From Chondrus crispus (taxonomy: Eukaryota; Rhodophyta; Florideophyceae; Gigartinales; Gigartinaceae): DNA of 64,000 nucleotides. The stretch is from positions 85,531-149,530 of the forward strand of contig NW_005179055.1 in assembly GCF_000350225.1 (NCBI RefSeq), in the 5' to 3' direction. Positions within the stretch are counted from its first letter, which is position 1; each line of letters begins with the position of its first letter. The notes below the pieces were generated by a model that was given only the letters and a program-made list of their open reading frames with translations, made no database searches and had not been told where the DNA came from. This document shows, piece by piece, positions 12,001-19,016 of the stretch. The position numbers and the translations under genes are program-made.

Positions 12001-13051
12001 GTGATGCAAGGTCGCCAACGGCGATATCGTCGCAACTGGTTTCACTTTCTACGTAGGGAAATCCTTCTGCTAAACCGTCTAGTGTCATCGTCGCTCCAGT
12101 ATCTGTGTTTAATACTGAATCATCCGCTTTGGTGAGAGCCTCAACGAGCTCTGTTTCGACTTGATCTAGCACAGGTGCATCCAGATTCTGACCCGACATT
12201 TCGTCGTCTTCAGTTGCTCCGAGAACGCGGACGCTTCCCGCAAAAGCATTTTCTTCGTTTGCAGCAACCCCTGGATTCGTTATCGGCTCCTGATCGTCAA
12301 CAGAGCCACTGACCAATGCAGAATCTTCTTGACCCTCAGAATGCCGTCCTGCGAGTGTCGTGGCTGTCGTTGATTCCGTGGCACCGATCAAACTTGCTGC
12401 ATTGACGCGTCCTTCAGCCACATTCCCGGCGTATGAGGATTCAAGAGGGACTTCGCTGCTAGCAGAGATGTGTGAATGGCCACGAACTACTCTGCACGTT
12501 TCCCCGTCTTCAAGACCTTCTTCGCTTTGCAGCAATTCACGCGGATCTGAAAAATGAGTGCAAACTTCTTTCATTTGGGCCACGCCGACGTCGGCTTCGA
12601 TATTGCCATCTGAGGAATCAGTCAAGTCCAGCACGGGACTGCGTTCAATCTCCATTTTTGCATCTCGGTCGATTTCTGCACCCTGACTAGCTGCCCCATC
12701 GATAGATATGTGTTGAATCTTGGCTTCAAGCTTGTCCGCGTCACCAGCATCGGAATCCATTGCTACAGGTACAATCGTGGACGGGCGTGGATCAGGAACT
12801 ACGTAAGGCGAATTAGCGACTTTGATTTCCGAGGAACCCAGCTGCTGGTGCTCAGAATTTCCTACGGCGATAATGTCGGCGGACTCTGGTTCTTCTTGTT
12901 CGAGAGTGACAGAAGCCTTGTGCAAGACGTCTTCATTCGGGACGACTACAAGGCCATGCTGCATATCGCCCACGCTTTCAACGAGATCATCCGGCTCAAT
13001 CGACACTGACTGATCCCCGGGAACAGGAACTTCACTTGGTTCGGGCTCCAT
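3020..13051 (-). CDS. Giant acidic repeat-containing protein with multi-pass membrane C-terminus
   Basis: A single uninterrupted frame of 3343 codons. Residues 1 to about 3120 are low-complexity and strongly acidic (rich in E, D, A, S, T and V), almost without aromatic clusters, and look disordered. Residues 3122-3343 are completely different: a basic segment (RPRNALWRRW) is followed by about six hydrophobic segments near 3132-3155, 3179-3193, 3200-3222, 3249-3266, 3287-3311 and 3320-3336. This suggests a membrane anchor with a huge hydrophilic arm on one side. There is no N-terminal signal peptide (MEPEPSEVPVPGD), so the arm probably faces the cytosol. A block of about 103 residues occurs twice, near 1612-1714 and 2851-2953, almost unchanged at DNA level. 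The start is the first ATG of the frame, 724 bp from the divergent gene at 13776. I do not recognise a family. It could be a scaffold or tether, but that is only a guess from shape. Confidence 0.85.
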   Translation of the reverse strand: MEPEPSEVPVPGDQSVSIEPDDLVESVGDMQHGLVVVPNEDVLHKASVTLEQEEPESADIIAVGNSEHQQLGSSEIKVANSPYVVPDPRPSTIVPVAMDSDAGDADKLEAKIQHISIDGAASQGAEIDRDAKMEIERSPVLDLTDSSDGNIEADVGVAQMKEVCTHFSDPRELLQSEEGLEDGETCRVVRGHSHISASSEVPLESSYAGNVAEGRVNAASLIGATESTTATTLAGRHSEGQEDSALVSGSVDDQEPITNPGVAANEENAFAGSVRVLGATEDDEMSGQNLDAPVLDQVETELVEALTKADDSVLNTDTGATMTLDGLAEGFPYVESETSCDDIAVGDLASRSPPIETSMVPVLNAIPQPLEENEDVIAGNQGEMSEEFDRLKAILQPHADAHTANNPASAGEGELSLDSSVDTMDGAETEDQSGGDARSVHRVITENSIAEEEMDGAIGRQALDEGPFSVEERKIRLQEHSTQASTTSIPTEVQEGSHSPLLCELQVEKDAEGGQVNTLQKYDCGTAGQAVEATNVMESQGTVQKAGDADAVEDKEIADSSVIAEASTVSGPKNLAIVDVGDDFVDLEIDKQIETIGERVEMALESQVVTVLDPSEVHKELEAAVTDVNVETDEAEVENGPGNIRIVMRAVNDDKDVEANVDDPSVTENAEEHISVIDVHENSMTDVPANTSEANENADSLDPEADAERASQVVGDLDREALMDAMSRETETLRGEGSVMPVHSIISESQRELVLHDDELVPGNLNTEGEIAALEGSDVIHDGAAAAEHDQVIENVQPNSEDVALRVLESVSEGLHAANAEATIEAVEIKQDAMPEVPPTSIASQLKEYLIENSSSVTALSASQILAMSENTGPEANDENIVLQGEGALTTGIATTPTLSSTESAIARQEPTPQASQEHDVSLAKEDMIADPLSAPTLLTMESDGLADDTGPKPSHVIAELQTIEVVPAPIHPTPAMERAKAACTTTFGTGLEKIALGHEIKSIEEAHISSVAQPTEVIDEAEDSASRDNDGSLALLAGVATAMDDMATPAVPASENEDLTNRSRTETTHENIALRVGDFLPDNASLACGAKWVERAEKDVHDGSTLLRGEGSVGEEFLATQAVPNMPCDETTLAGEPQNHDMRNMSPCGAASTIEEARTFPSVSGLQADEVTEDVVTAPLEETLTSHSEDRFVASATTSPTVLTTQSDIEATKTQPEVYSEESASHGEEGRSQEASAAYPIAIVEPQVEAAKETETESFEESGVSHVEKGLAEGAWGNSLIPGTKNHDVPQKTENESQEAESASPLEELQTEEGPASPIFLPTEVGEVAEESATTALDEENAERTAREEAPATCPDPQEENLKVEAETEPEMRHKEDTLRGEESVCGDVLATGTHAPTKGDEVVAEAVTDPQVGHLSSVNEEDVGVETPSAATVSSTENYQIVEGTALLARDVASRDDEDLRKQAWTRAARADTQTGQDGEETRTKPLEGNNASSADEAMIEEAPDTPAVLAEEKAIATTETGAELLERTAALHDAEFAIPEASGTPADSGKERGQVVGALKTEAHNENPDSLGEGDTSEEASATPSAAFAESHKLVAWVESQPLEENGAPEQRSEESVSCIDHSARREAQPPLSEEQAELVERGEIDELPPDGENVAGQNKEATAEIPLPPTGKVDAESGREGTSSLENSYHVSTSDDVRIDGDEEASDGDAAAESVLHTTEADLSNNVDSATVVSSLENKAEAHMPHGDELVGSHEAAGAETESVMDDEVAAKESEQGSNVSEHVDSAADVRMVTSEGDGSGMIRDNVPINISETGAQGVTIGDDIGAIEQAGSMAIGGVANQVDILEDNHQDAETHDTPGASVEPIPAIGEESGRMAESSGGVERDETLTIPYASNSSLREEGDATCIRENEIDAPRNASKVGRDEVVHSTLAPNPEESFEVETGQHAIFAGEAPLLVSDKPNASVPTSAERRKTEMTLDEKNWERTFAVGAAAKGGSTTITGDSEMSHSVKTASGAVNSLSERNTSIKTESTFALVDKIEDFEVRHVGLAMRAESADRVALAVSPISNISTSNVKRRFTGQETVPTDEAESGVLTREKALVVENDAGESHFAPVSEQVSKAASAATTEERVSQQPIMESGYQPSVDSVKEEEWTGAISSEGIGNFEATQRGRAGKGENESAVPAAGGDPGHMFGRRHADALTGDSAEENEEEDALPANEDETIADTAAGKHDEIAESQREIFEVSPGHIALESETPEEDALSDADKIVNRPQPGEANVLAEAQAVEVYEERGSPGEVIAEAAVDEPYLSTADEMISKNDTSAMPLLTVVHEPGVGAEETTTATDSTARENASPAEAEAETTEEAPGAEINENAPAPTAPTVEGSYVMQTSAAQDTEALREKIEDQEEIVVPVERLQPRLLHEATNEGLPFDVQTSNVASNEDEDVQEDRNTDAKNIKSEGHSSDCNPADAIENNQLAKSTNFSDANTEIRSGEAMSEEVRALPQVPAEEFVQATQEIKFEGTEENFSTRVGAPLFEGTPPTIPPQTLESIAVAEDTEVHPSEKEAVSQEDEAVTDAAISVPAAPIVEGPEVEEETDPGVNDENAESAYTEDVNDDINAWPTTRALETTDVACTANLELEAHERDAAIFDGTSIAEESPDLPALPREEHAKDVVVRDAGSMRNEILIARDVPSNECDAVVEPHEEEIATRIEGAVGGGSASVHVACRSESNEVWTETEAIPLQEGDSLHGENAVGEGTPTTLDAGESSLQCTDEVVMSRVEEPHGEQAFSTAEAQDVDTTHVAENDAGEGTGEFTASHVAEEMNELTSPLSGEAAEASLQAAKTGAFEQRSEESVSCIDQSARREAQPPLSEEQAELVERGEIGELPPDGENVAGQNKEATAEIPLPPTGKVDAESSREGTSSLENIYHVSTSDDVRIDGDEEASDGDAADGSALDATDHVVSLGMIQESNYHGAETLGTALVTAKGDAPHAMVGADETAEVPVDSVSALYVRDAAPDSGMGRTSGSENEKVYERTAVEEITIEGRTRAEEVEGSKAVGANAGECPLRDTEDATAIDSPRDVSTAVRGDEVEVANVDGQADVETAATPRPSEGFKTDRPRNALWRRWMATVTSFFGMIFFQVLKVSLLHLSVPMSEAFERGTQHNMGTAAARHTGGLAIFPFVAFLLCDKARRGSLVCSVMLTCAFLHHFFVISWVLVHDGGKMFEQMSRNRSEWAVLAAYSDTVRLAFAVVGLVGSVYIACERTFGRALERRERQLPFVARMVSWLLAGLYVCYYLDFAFDAVVWGMRDIGDVLYPIYTIILVVGCAVLKLTGRSRCE
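4191..4500 (-). repeat. Internal 310-bp duplication, copy 1 (codes the later repeat block)
   Basis: Nearly identical, without gaps, to 7908-8217. The two starts are 3717 bp apart, a multiple of three, so both copies are read in the same frame. The encoded block contains QRSEESVSCID and ERGEI.ELPPDGENVAGQN and ends in DGDEEASDGDAA. The near identity at DNA level, with the surrounding gene highly diverged, points to recent segmental duplication or gene conversion. Confidence 0.9.
7908..8217 (-). repeat. Internal 310-bp duplication, copy 2 (codes the earlier repeat block)
   Basis: The partner of 4191-4500 within the same giant ORF, same orientation, with only scattered substitutions and no length change. 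Confidence 0.9.
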
Positions 13052-13775
13052 GTCGTGAAGGATTGGACTTCGCTAACCTCGACCACTGCCGGCAGTTCAC
13101 TCGGTTTCGGGATAGCCGCTCTGCTCTAGCACAAGAAAACCGATCAAAGATACTGCAGAGTCCGTTGCTACACATGCCGGAACATGCTGCTGGAGGGTGC
13201 AGGGTATTCGTCACATAGCGTGGCGCATTCCAATGGCACTGGTGCTTTGTTTCAAACGCGGCATGGAATTCTGGGTCAGCTGTTTACGGGCTACCACAAC
13301 TTTCTATCTGAAATGAAACATAACACGAGAAGAGCTGTCGTGTATCCGTGTCCCATGGTGGAAATATCCAGCGAGGCTGGCAATGGATATAGCTAGAGCT
13401 TAAAGCTGGTAGGGGCAGACGAGAACAAGCAAGTGGGGTACGTACGGTACTGGTTTGTCCGATTTTCGAGCGCAAAAAGGGGCTTACGGAAACACATGGG
13501 ATCAAGCGTGGCCGCATCCAATGATGAATTATTGGAAATAGCTTTCGACAGAACGTTGTTGCCTCCACGAAGTGTGTTCATCGGTGCCGCACCTCACTCA
13601 TTTCGGAAGGACTCCGCCTCGTGGCCTCCCGCGCGCCACTTACCGTGCAGGTTCCATCCAAACACCTCTTCCAGCAATATCTGCCTTCGACATCGACCGA
13701 CCCTCCATACCACCACGTGCCTTTCGAAGCATTAGCTCGAGAATTCACTGCCATCACTGCGACCTGCTTCTCAGA
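13052..13775. other. Divergent intergenic region
   Basis: About 0.7 kb between two genes transcribed away from each other, so it should hold both promoters. I see no clear TATA or operator. A frame upstream of the plus-strand gene is open from an ATG at 13572 and could extend that protein by 68 residues rich in S, R and P. Confidence 0.55.
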
Positions 13776-14813
13776 ATGAGCCAGTTTGACTTCTTATCCG
13801 CCATACAGACAATATCGGTGGCATCCACACGGATCCTCCCTCCATTGCTGTCATCGCCGTCATTAGCTGACATCGCAGATACAGCCATCGCGCTCAACCC
13901 GATCGTAACATCATTCTGGCTTACCCATATCCTCATCTTTTTGCAAATTGTCCTTTCCATCTTGTCGAGATCCTACGCCTGGAATGACCGCTTCTGGCCC
14001 TTTATACCACCAATTCTCTCCCTCGTCTTCACTCTCCACGCTCCGATTAGCTCTGATCGACGCACAGATTCACATGTTGATCCACGCCTATCCCTAATGA
14101 GCGGCCTTCTCATTATCTGGGGCAGCCGACTCACGGCAAATGCCATGCGTAGGGGCTACTACTCACCTGGCTTTTTAGATTATCGCTATACTTGGCTACA
14201 GGCTAATGTTCTCCGAATCAAGTTCCTCTTCAACATCGCCTACTGCGTCACCATTTGTGGCTACATGACAATCATTCTAGCAATGGTCTCCTCGCCCCTA
14301 TATTTCGCATGGGTCTCGCGCGGACCGACAACACCGCTCTCATGGCTTGATGCATTTGCCGCGGCTGGCATGATGAGCTGCATCGTCCTGGCCACAGCAG
14401 CAGATAATCAACAATGGACCTTTCAGTGTCGAAAAGCAAAGTGGCTTTCTCTGTCCTCTGAGGACCGCAGAAAGAAAGGCATGCCGGCTAGCTTTCCCGA
14501 GGCACAGGATGGTTTTCGGCAGACGGGACTCTTCGCATGGTCACGTCACCCCAACTACTTTGGTGAAATTACCGGCTGGTGGTTCTTCTATCTTTTCTCG
14601 GTGGCCGCCAGCAAACGCATTCTCAACTGGACGATCATGGGGCCTGTGGTGTATACTATCCTTTTCCAAATCACGACCCCACTCGCGGAGTACATCTCGT
14701 CTGAAAAATATCCCTCATACCGTGATTACCAAAACCGTGTTTCCAGGCTCATTCCGTCCCCGTTCTCGCGACCAATATCGAGAGCCATTTCCCAAGAGAA
14801 GAAAGAGAAGTAA
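13776..14813 (+). CDS. DUF1295 / steroid 5-alpha-reductase-like membrane protein
   Basis: 345 residues from the chosen ATG, with about seven hydrophobic segments, placing it in an internal membrane. The C-terminal half carries the family hallmarks: ADNQQWTFQ at 209-217, SRHPNYFGE at 256-264, then a hydrophobic hairpin, TPLAEY near 301-306, and a tyrosine-rich tail (YPSYRDYQ). Members of this superfamily include NADPH-dependent reductases and isoprenyl-cysteine methyltransferases, and the substrate here is unknown. The frame is open upstream to an ATG at 13572. Those 68 residues are rich in S, R and P and could be an organelle presequence. I prefer the internal ATG because the family core starts soon after it. 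The stop lies 10 bp from the stop of the next, convergent gene. Confidence 0.8.
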   Translation: MSQFDFLSAIQTISVASTRILPPLLSSPSLADIADTAIALNPIVTSFWLTHILIFLQIVLSILSRSYAWNDRFWPFIPPILSLVFTLHAPISSDRRTDSHVDPRLSLMSGLLIIWGSRLTANAMRRGYYSPGFLDYRYTWLQANVLRIKFLFNIAYCVTICGYMTIILAMVSSPLYFAWVSRGPTTPLSWLDAFAAAGMMSCIVLATAADNQQWTFQCRKAKWLSLSSEDRRKKGMPASFPEAQDGFRQTGLFAWSRHPNYFGEITGWWFFYLFSVAASKRILNWTIMGPVVYTILFQITTPLAEYISSEKYPSYRDYQNRVSRLIPSPFSRPISRAISQEKKEK

Positions 14814-14823
14814 TCTGCGGGGA

Positions 14824-15534
14824 TTATTGGTTCGAAAGGCGCTCACAAAACGTATGCACGGCCCTTGCTGCCGGTCTGCCGAACCGCTGCAAAAGAAGGT
14901 GCGGGCCATCAGGCACGCGCTCCCAAAGGATATCCGGCCGCGCCTCACGCATTCGCTCCGCTGCTTCGTTTGCGACAATTGCGTCAGCTTCACCGCGAAG
15001 GTACAAGGTGCTTTCTCCTGGCAGAAGGTCAGGGCAGCGCCATGTGGACCACGAGTCATGGGCCAAACAGATGTCCAGACGCTGTCTCATAACACGCGGC
15101 TCCACTTTGGCGCCAGCGGCTTGCACAATATGCATGCCTGAACCGCCAGCACCCAGGAACATTCGGCTGACCATCCACGGCGGGGGTTGTCGCTCGAAAA
15201 AGTTAGCAGGCACTTGCAGTCGCCCGTTGTGTATCCAGGATGGACCGGGTGGCGACGCAAACGCGTTAACAAAGACCTGACCGATCATTTGGCCAGGGGT
15301 GTGATGATGCGCAAGATTCATGCCAACGTGACCGGAGAAGCTTTGACTGACGACGACATAGCCGCGTGAGTCATTCCTGAGAAGGGAAAGGTATTGCGTG
15401 GAGACAAAGTCGGCAAGCTCAGGTACAGATAATTCCTCGTCCTCTGGGTACTGGACCCCAATCACCCGTTTTATGTCGTTGTCGCTGCAGATAGCATTTC
15501 GAAAGCTGTTTAACATCAACTCACTTCCATCCAT
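14824..15534 (-). CDS. Alpha/beta-hydrolase fold protein
   Basis: 236 residues. A nucleophile elbow reads VVSQSFSG (60-67), matching the VVGxSxGG pattern with Ser65 as the likely nucleophile. A late strand with GEAD gives Asp184, and PDGPH gives His212, so a complete Ser-Asp-His triad in the normal order can be proposed. The glycine two before the serine is replaced by Ser, a tolerated variation. It is short for the family: the N-terminal strands before residue 25 seem reduced, and no signal peptide is present. Esterase, peptidase or lactonase activity cannot be told apart. It converges on the DUF1295 gene with almost no spacer and diverges from the DapB gene. Confidence 0.7.
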   Translation of the reverse strand: MDGSELMLNSFRNAICSDNDIKRVIGVQYPEDEELSVPELADFVSTQYLSLLRNDSRGYVVVSQSFSGHVGMNLAHHHTPGQMIGQVFVNAFASPPGPSWIHNGRLQVPANFFERQPPPWMVSRMFLGAGGSGMHIVQAAGAKVEPRVMRQRLDICLAHDSWSTWRCPDLLPGESTLYLRGEADAIVANEAAERMREARPDILWERVPDGPHLLLQRFGRPAARAVHTFCERLSNQ

Positions 15535-16290
15535 GCCTGTTCGATATTAAAGGGTTGGCGTAGTTAGTTCACAAAGCATGCAGAATTGCATTTGCGTTGC
15601 ATGCAGGAGTTGAGGTAACAGTTGGCTACATACCTGGCAATACGACAACGCGAGGTTTTGAGGAAGTATCGAGCAGGGCTGATTTTGTTCCGCATCGGTT
15701 TCTTTGTTGCGACAACTTTCGTCTAGTTCTTACAAGACTTAACGGCGGTACAAAATTACTTACAGGCCGCATCGACATCAGATAAGATAAAAATGCGAGC
15801 CAAGCCGAAGCAACTGCAGAAGTGCTGCACGAGATATCCCTCGACTGTAGAGGGGGAAAGCGTGGCCCGACTCTCTCCTGGTTTTTCTTCGTGGCTATTC
15901 CATCTCCGAGGACGTACGCAATCTCTTAAATGGGACGCTCAACGAATAAAGAGGGCAGTTGGCTTCCAAGCGAAAGCCTCTGCTATGGTGAACCTACTCG
16001 AGGGTTTAGGGATTGTCGGAATTGCGGGAGGTTGGAGCTCAAACCGCCGGCGTGACACATTTATACACGTGTAGATGGAGACTGAGCGATCCTGAACAAT
16101 TGTTTTAATATTTTTGACATTTCTCACCCGTTCAACCCCGATCCCAACGACATTGGATGATCCAAGGGGCACCACGTCATCGGCTCATGAGGACGGAACA
16201 GTCAACCACAACTCGGCGAGACCTCTCTTCTTGCTCCCCAAGACAAACCTCAAGCCTGTCTACAGCCAATCCCACCGCAAGCCATTCCAG
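15535..16290. other. Divergent intergenic region
   Basis: About 0.75 kb between the hydrolase and DapB starts. Small ORFs (15597-15785, 15793-16074 plus) show no recognisable feature. The frame of DapB is open back to 16114, but the extra 59 codons look like 5' leader. Confidence 0.5.
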
Positions 16291-17307
16291 ATGCCGATCG
16301 CAAATTCCGTTGTGGCCTTCAGCCTTGCTCCCGCTCTAGCCTCACCGACTCAGCGCTTCAACCCGCGACTCGCAACCTCTTCCTTTACTTCCCCCCAGTT
16401 ACAGCGCAGTCCCGATCGCGCCCGGTCCACGCAAAGAAGAGCAGTGCTGGTAACAATCCAGATGGCGGTTGATCTCGCCGTAATGGTGAATGGCGTGCCA
16501 GGTAACATGGCCGCTGCTACTGCGGAGGAAGTCGTACGTCGCGGCTTGGTTTTGGCGGACGAAGCGTTAACGGGTCCCGGCGTTGCAAACTCGCATTTCG
16601 AGGCTGGCGGTTCAAAGGTATCATTATCGACTCCCGAAGATCATACTGCGTGTCTCAAGAGGATGAAAGACAAATATCCTCGCCTTATTGTGGTGGATTA
16701 CACCCATCCCTCCGCCGCTAATCCAAACGTAGAAAACTACGCAAAGGCGGGCTTGAGTTTTGTTATCGGTACTACAGGTGGCAATGTAGACGATATGAAG
16801 AAAGCTGTGGACAAGTCTAGCGACGTTTACGCTGTGATTGCACCCAATATGGGGAAACAGATAGTCGCCTTCCAGGCCATGATGGATATGATGGCCAACG
16901 AGTTCCCAGGTGCCTTCAAAGGTTACAAGATAACGGTTAAAGAATCTCACCAAGCAACAAAGGCCGATACCTCTGGCACTGCAAAAGCTGTCGTTAATTC
17001 ATTCTCCCGCTTGGGGTTGGATTTCGATGTAGAAGATATTGAAAAAGTACGGGAGGCGTCCCGATCCATGCGCGAGATGCAGGTTCCTGAGGAGTATATC
17101 ACAGCTGGCCATGCATTTCACACCTACCACTTGACCAGCCCAGATGGTTCCGTCAATTTCGAATTTCAGCATAACGTTTGCGGACGGGGAGTGTACGCGG
17201 CCGGAACTGTAGATGCCGTTCAGTTCTTGGACAAGCAAAAAGAGAAGGGAGATTCAACCCGTCTCTTCAACATGATTGATATTCTCAGGATTGGCGGAAT
17301 GTCGTAA
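16291..17307 (+). CDS. dapB: 4-hydroxy-tetrahydrodipicolinate reductase, plastid-targeted
   Basis: 338 residues. Catalyses the NAD(P)H-dependent reduction in the diaminopimelate route to lysine. After a presequence of about 55 residues (S, T, R and P-rich, few acids, a Phe at position 10), the Rossmann nucleotide loop reads VNGVPGNMA (67-75). Next come VVDYTHPSA (134-142), VIGTTGG (158-164), PNMGKQ and the substrate loop ESHQATKADTSGTA (218-231), and the protein ends with a conserved FNMIDIL. The spacing and the ESHQATKADTSGTAK form are those of the plant/algal DapB subgroup. The start at 16291 is preferred because it gives a typical transit peptide, although the frame is open to an ATG at 16114. 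The gene is convergent with the scramblase-family gene, 26 bp between stops. Confidence 0.9.
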   Translation: MPIANSVVAFSLAPALASPTQRFNPRLATSSFTSPQLQRSPDRARSTQRRAVLVTIQMAVDLAVMVNGVPGNMAAATAEEVVRRGLVLADEALTGPGVANSHFEAGGSKVSLSTPEDHTACLKRMKDKYPRLIVVDYTHPSAANPNVENYAKAGLSFVIGTTGGNVDDMKKAVDKSSDVYAVIAPNMGKQIVAFQAMMDMMANEFPGAFKGYKITVKESHQATKADTSGTAKAVVNSFSRLGLDFDVEDIEKVREASRSMREMQVPEEYITAGHAFHTYHLTSPDGSVNFEFQHNVCGRGVYAAGTVDAVQFLDKQKEKGDSTRLFNMIDILRIGGMS

Positions 17308-17333
17308 TTGCCCTACTTTCCTTCTACCTGTCC

Positions 17334-19016
17334 TCAGTCGTTATCGAAGAAAATGTCCATGATTGAACCGATTAAGCCACGCCCCCCCTCTCCGTCACCA
17401 TCAGCTATGCCACCTAAGTCGCTGCTGAATCCCTCGTCATCGCCTGACCAAGCGCTGTCATCTGCAAAAGGTTCCTGGAAGCCGTGATCAGGCTCCTCGA
17501 ACGTCGCCCACTCCGAGCCTTCCCCTGATGGTCCATCGTCGTTGGTTGGTTGTGAGAATCCGCTATCACCCTGCGGCGGAAAAGATTCTTCCTCGTTCAG
17601 TGGCACGGCGTATGGATCGGGATCCGCACTGCCTTCATCTGCCTCTCCCCTTTGTGATAGAACGTCAGCCCCGACGGCAGCCCCTGCCCCACCAGCGCCA
17701 GGGGCCCCTGGTGCTGGACTGGCTCCACCGCCTGGGACAGCCATAAGACCTGGGTGCATGGGGCCCCGACTGTGCAAGCTGAAGTAATCTGTTAATACGT
17801 CAGGAAAGCGCAACCATTCGCGCACATGCGGAAAAGAAAAATAAACATGGCGGTAACAAACAGTTAGTATCGATGAGTCTTACTTCGACAATGAGAGACA
17901 AAGCCGCTTGAACGTCAAGCCATCCACTTGATTTTTTTGAAAGAAACATACCAAAGTCAATAGCAAGCGCCGCAGCCAGAACAACAGCCCGTTCACGCTG
18001 CCCCATTTTGGTATCACTGTACTCTTCTTGACCGAGGTTAATCGTGTTCGCATCATTCACAAGATTAGCGTCATGGCTCAGCCCATATGAAGGATCCATT
18101 CGCAAGACATACTGCCTCGCATCTGTGAAGAGCTCCCTCGCAAACCCAGTGAAATCTTTGTTAACAGAGGCCATCTTTTTCCCATCCATATCTCGCATGT
18201 CAAAGTCAACAGCAAGAAATCCTGAATTGACCTCCGCGAACTGCTCTTTCTGGACGTAAAGAGAATATCGACGTCTCCACATATGCCAGTTCATGTTCAC
18301 CTCCCCAATGCGTTCGCCCTCTGGTGTTTCTACATGGACTGAAGAAGAAACCAGGAACATTGGCCTCCGAACGATAAATATTTCCTGCTGGTTCTTGTCG
18401 AAAACTGTCGCTTTAAATGGGCGACGAGTCTTGAGAATATTTCTGGTTATTGCACGCCCAACAGATTGCTTTTGTTGAAGATGGAAACAAAAAGTTGCAA
18501 GTTAGGATTGACTTTTTGTGACAATCCACATGCACATCACAAAGGCATGGGCCGCACAGGTTGGTACAAGAAAATGATACTTACCTCAGCGAGGTACCCG
18601 ACCACTTGCCCCCCAGGGGCTGCTCGGATTGTGTATTTATTTGCTTGCTCGAAGCCAACGAGAATATTTGCCCATTCATATTCTCGTGTTACTACTAGAG
18701 CCGGCGGAGAAAGCACGAGATCGCGTCCAGAGAGCTCTTCAATAGCAGATGGTTTTGACACTTCAGATGCAGTCGCAGTGCCTGTTTGTCGCTTTTGGCC
18801 AATCGCCGTCTCCTGTCGCCACCTCCGTCGTTCGCAAGTCAAGAAAGATATGCGATCATGAGAGAGAGAAGTGAGTCCGCGGGAGCGACATGTCGTAAGA
18901 AATTGAAATACAGAGGGCTGCCATGTCCTGGAAACTGAAGAATGCCGTGTCGCCAGTAGACGTGGGACTAGACGCTTCACCCCCCGTGCGACCCGCCGTG
19001 TGACCATGTAGACCAC
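17334..19016 (-). CDS. Phospholipid scramblase family protein (spliced, three exons)
   Basis: Proposed exons on the minus strand are 19016-18585, 18468-17952 and 17788-17334. The introns are 116 bp (GTAAGT...AAAAG) and 163 bp (GTATGT...AACAG). The join gives 467 codons, and the total of 1404 nt is divisible by three. The first 60 residues are Arg-rich and suit a mitochondrial or plastid presequence. Family motifs run in order: ALVVTREYEWANILVGFEQ (106-124), KYTIRAAPGG, GYLAE joined to QSVGRAI, RRPFKATVFD, then a beta-rich core and the typical end AIDFDYFSLHS, formed exactly across the second splice. This matches scramblase-related proteins of plants and fungal AIM25. After that comes an unusual tail of about 130 residues rich in G, A, D and E that ends in GSIMDIFFDND. 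Lipid transfer activity is inferred from the family only. Confidence 0.8.

Noticed and set aside
13572-13775. 68-codon extension of the DUF1295 protein
   Set aside because: Possible presequence, but the family core starts after the internal ATG. Left as an alternative start.
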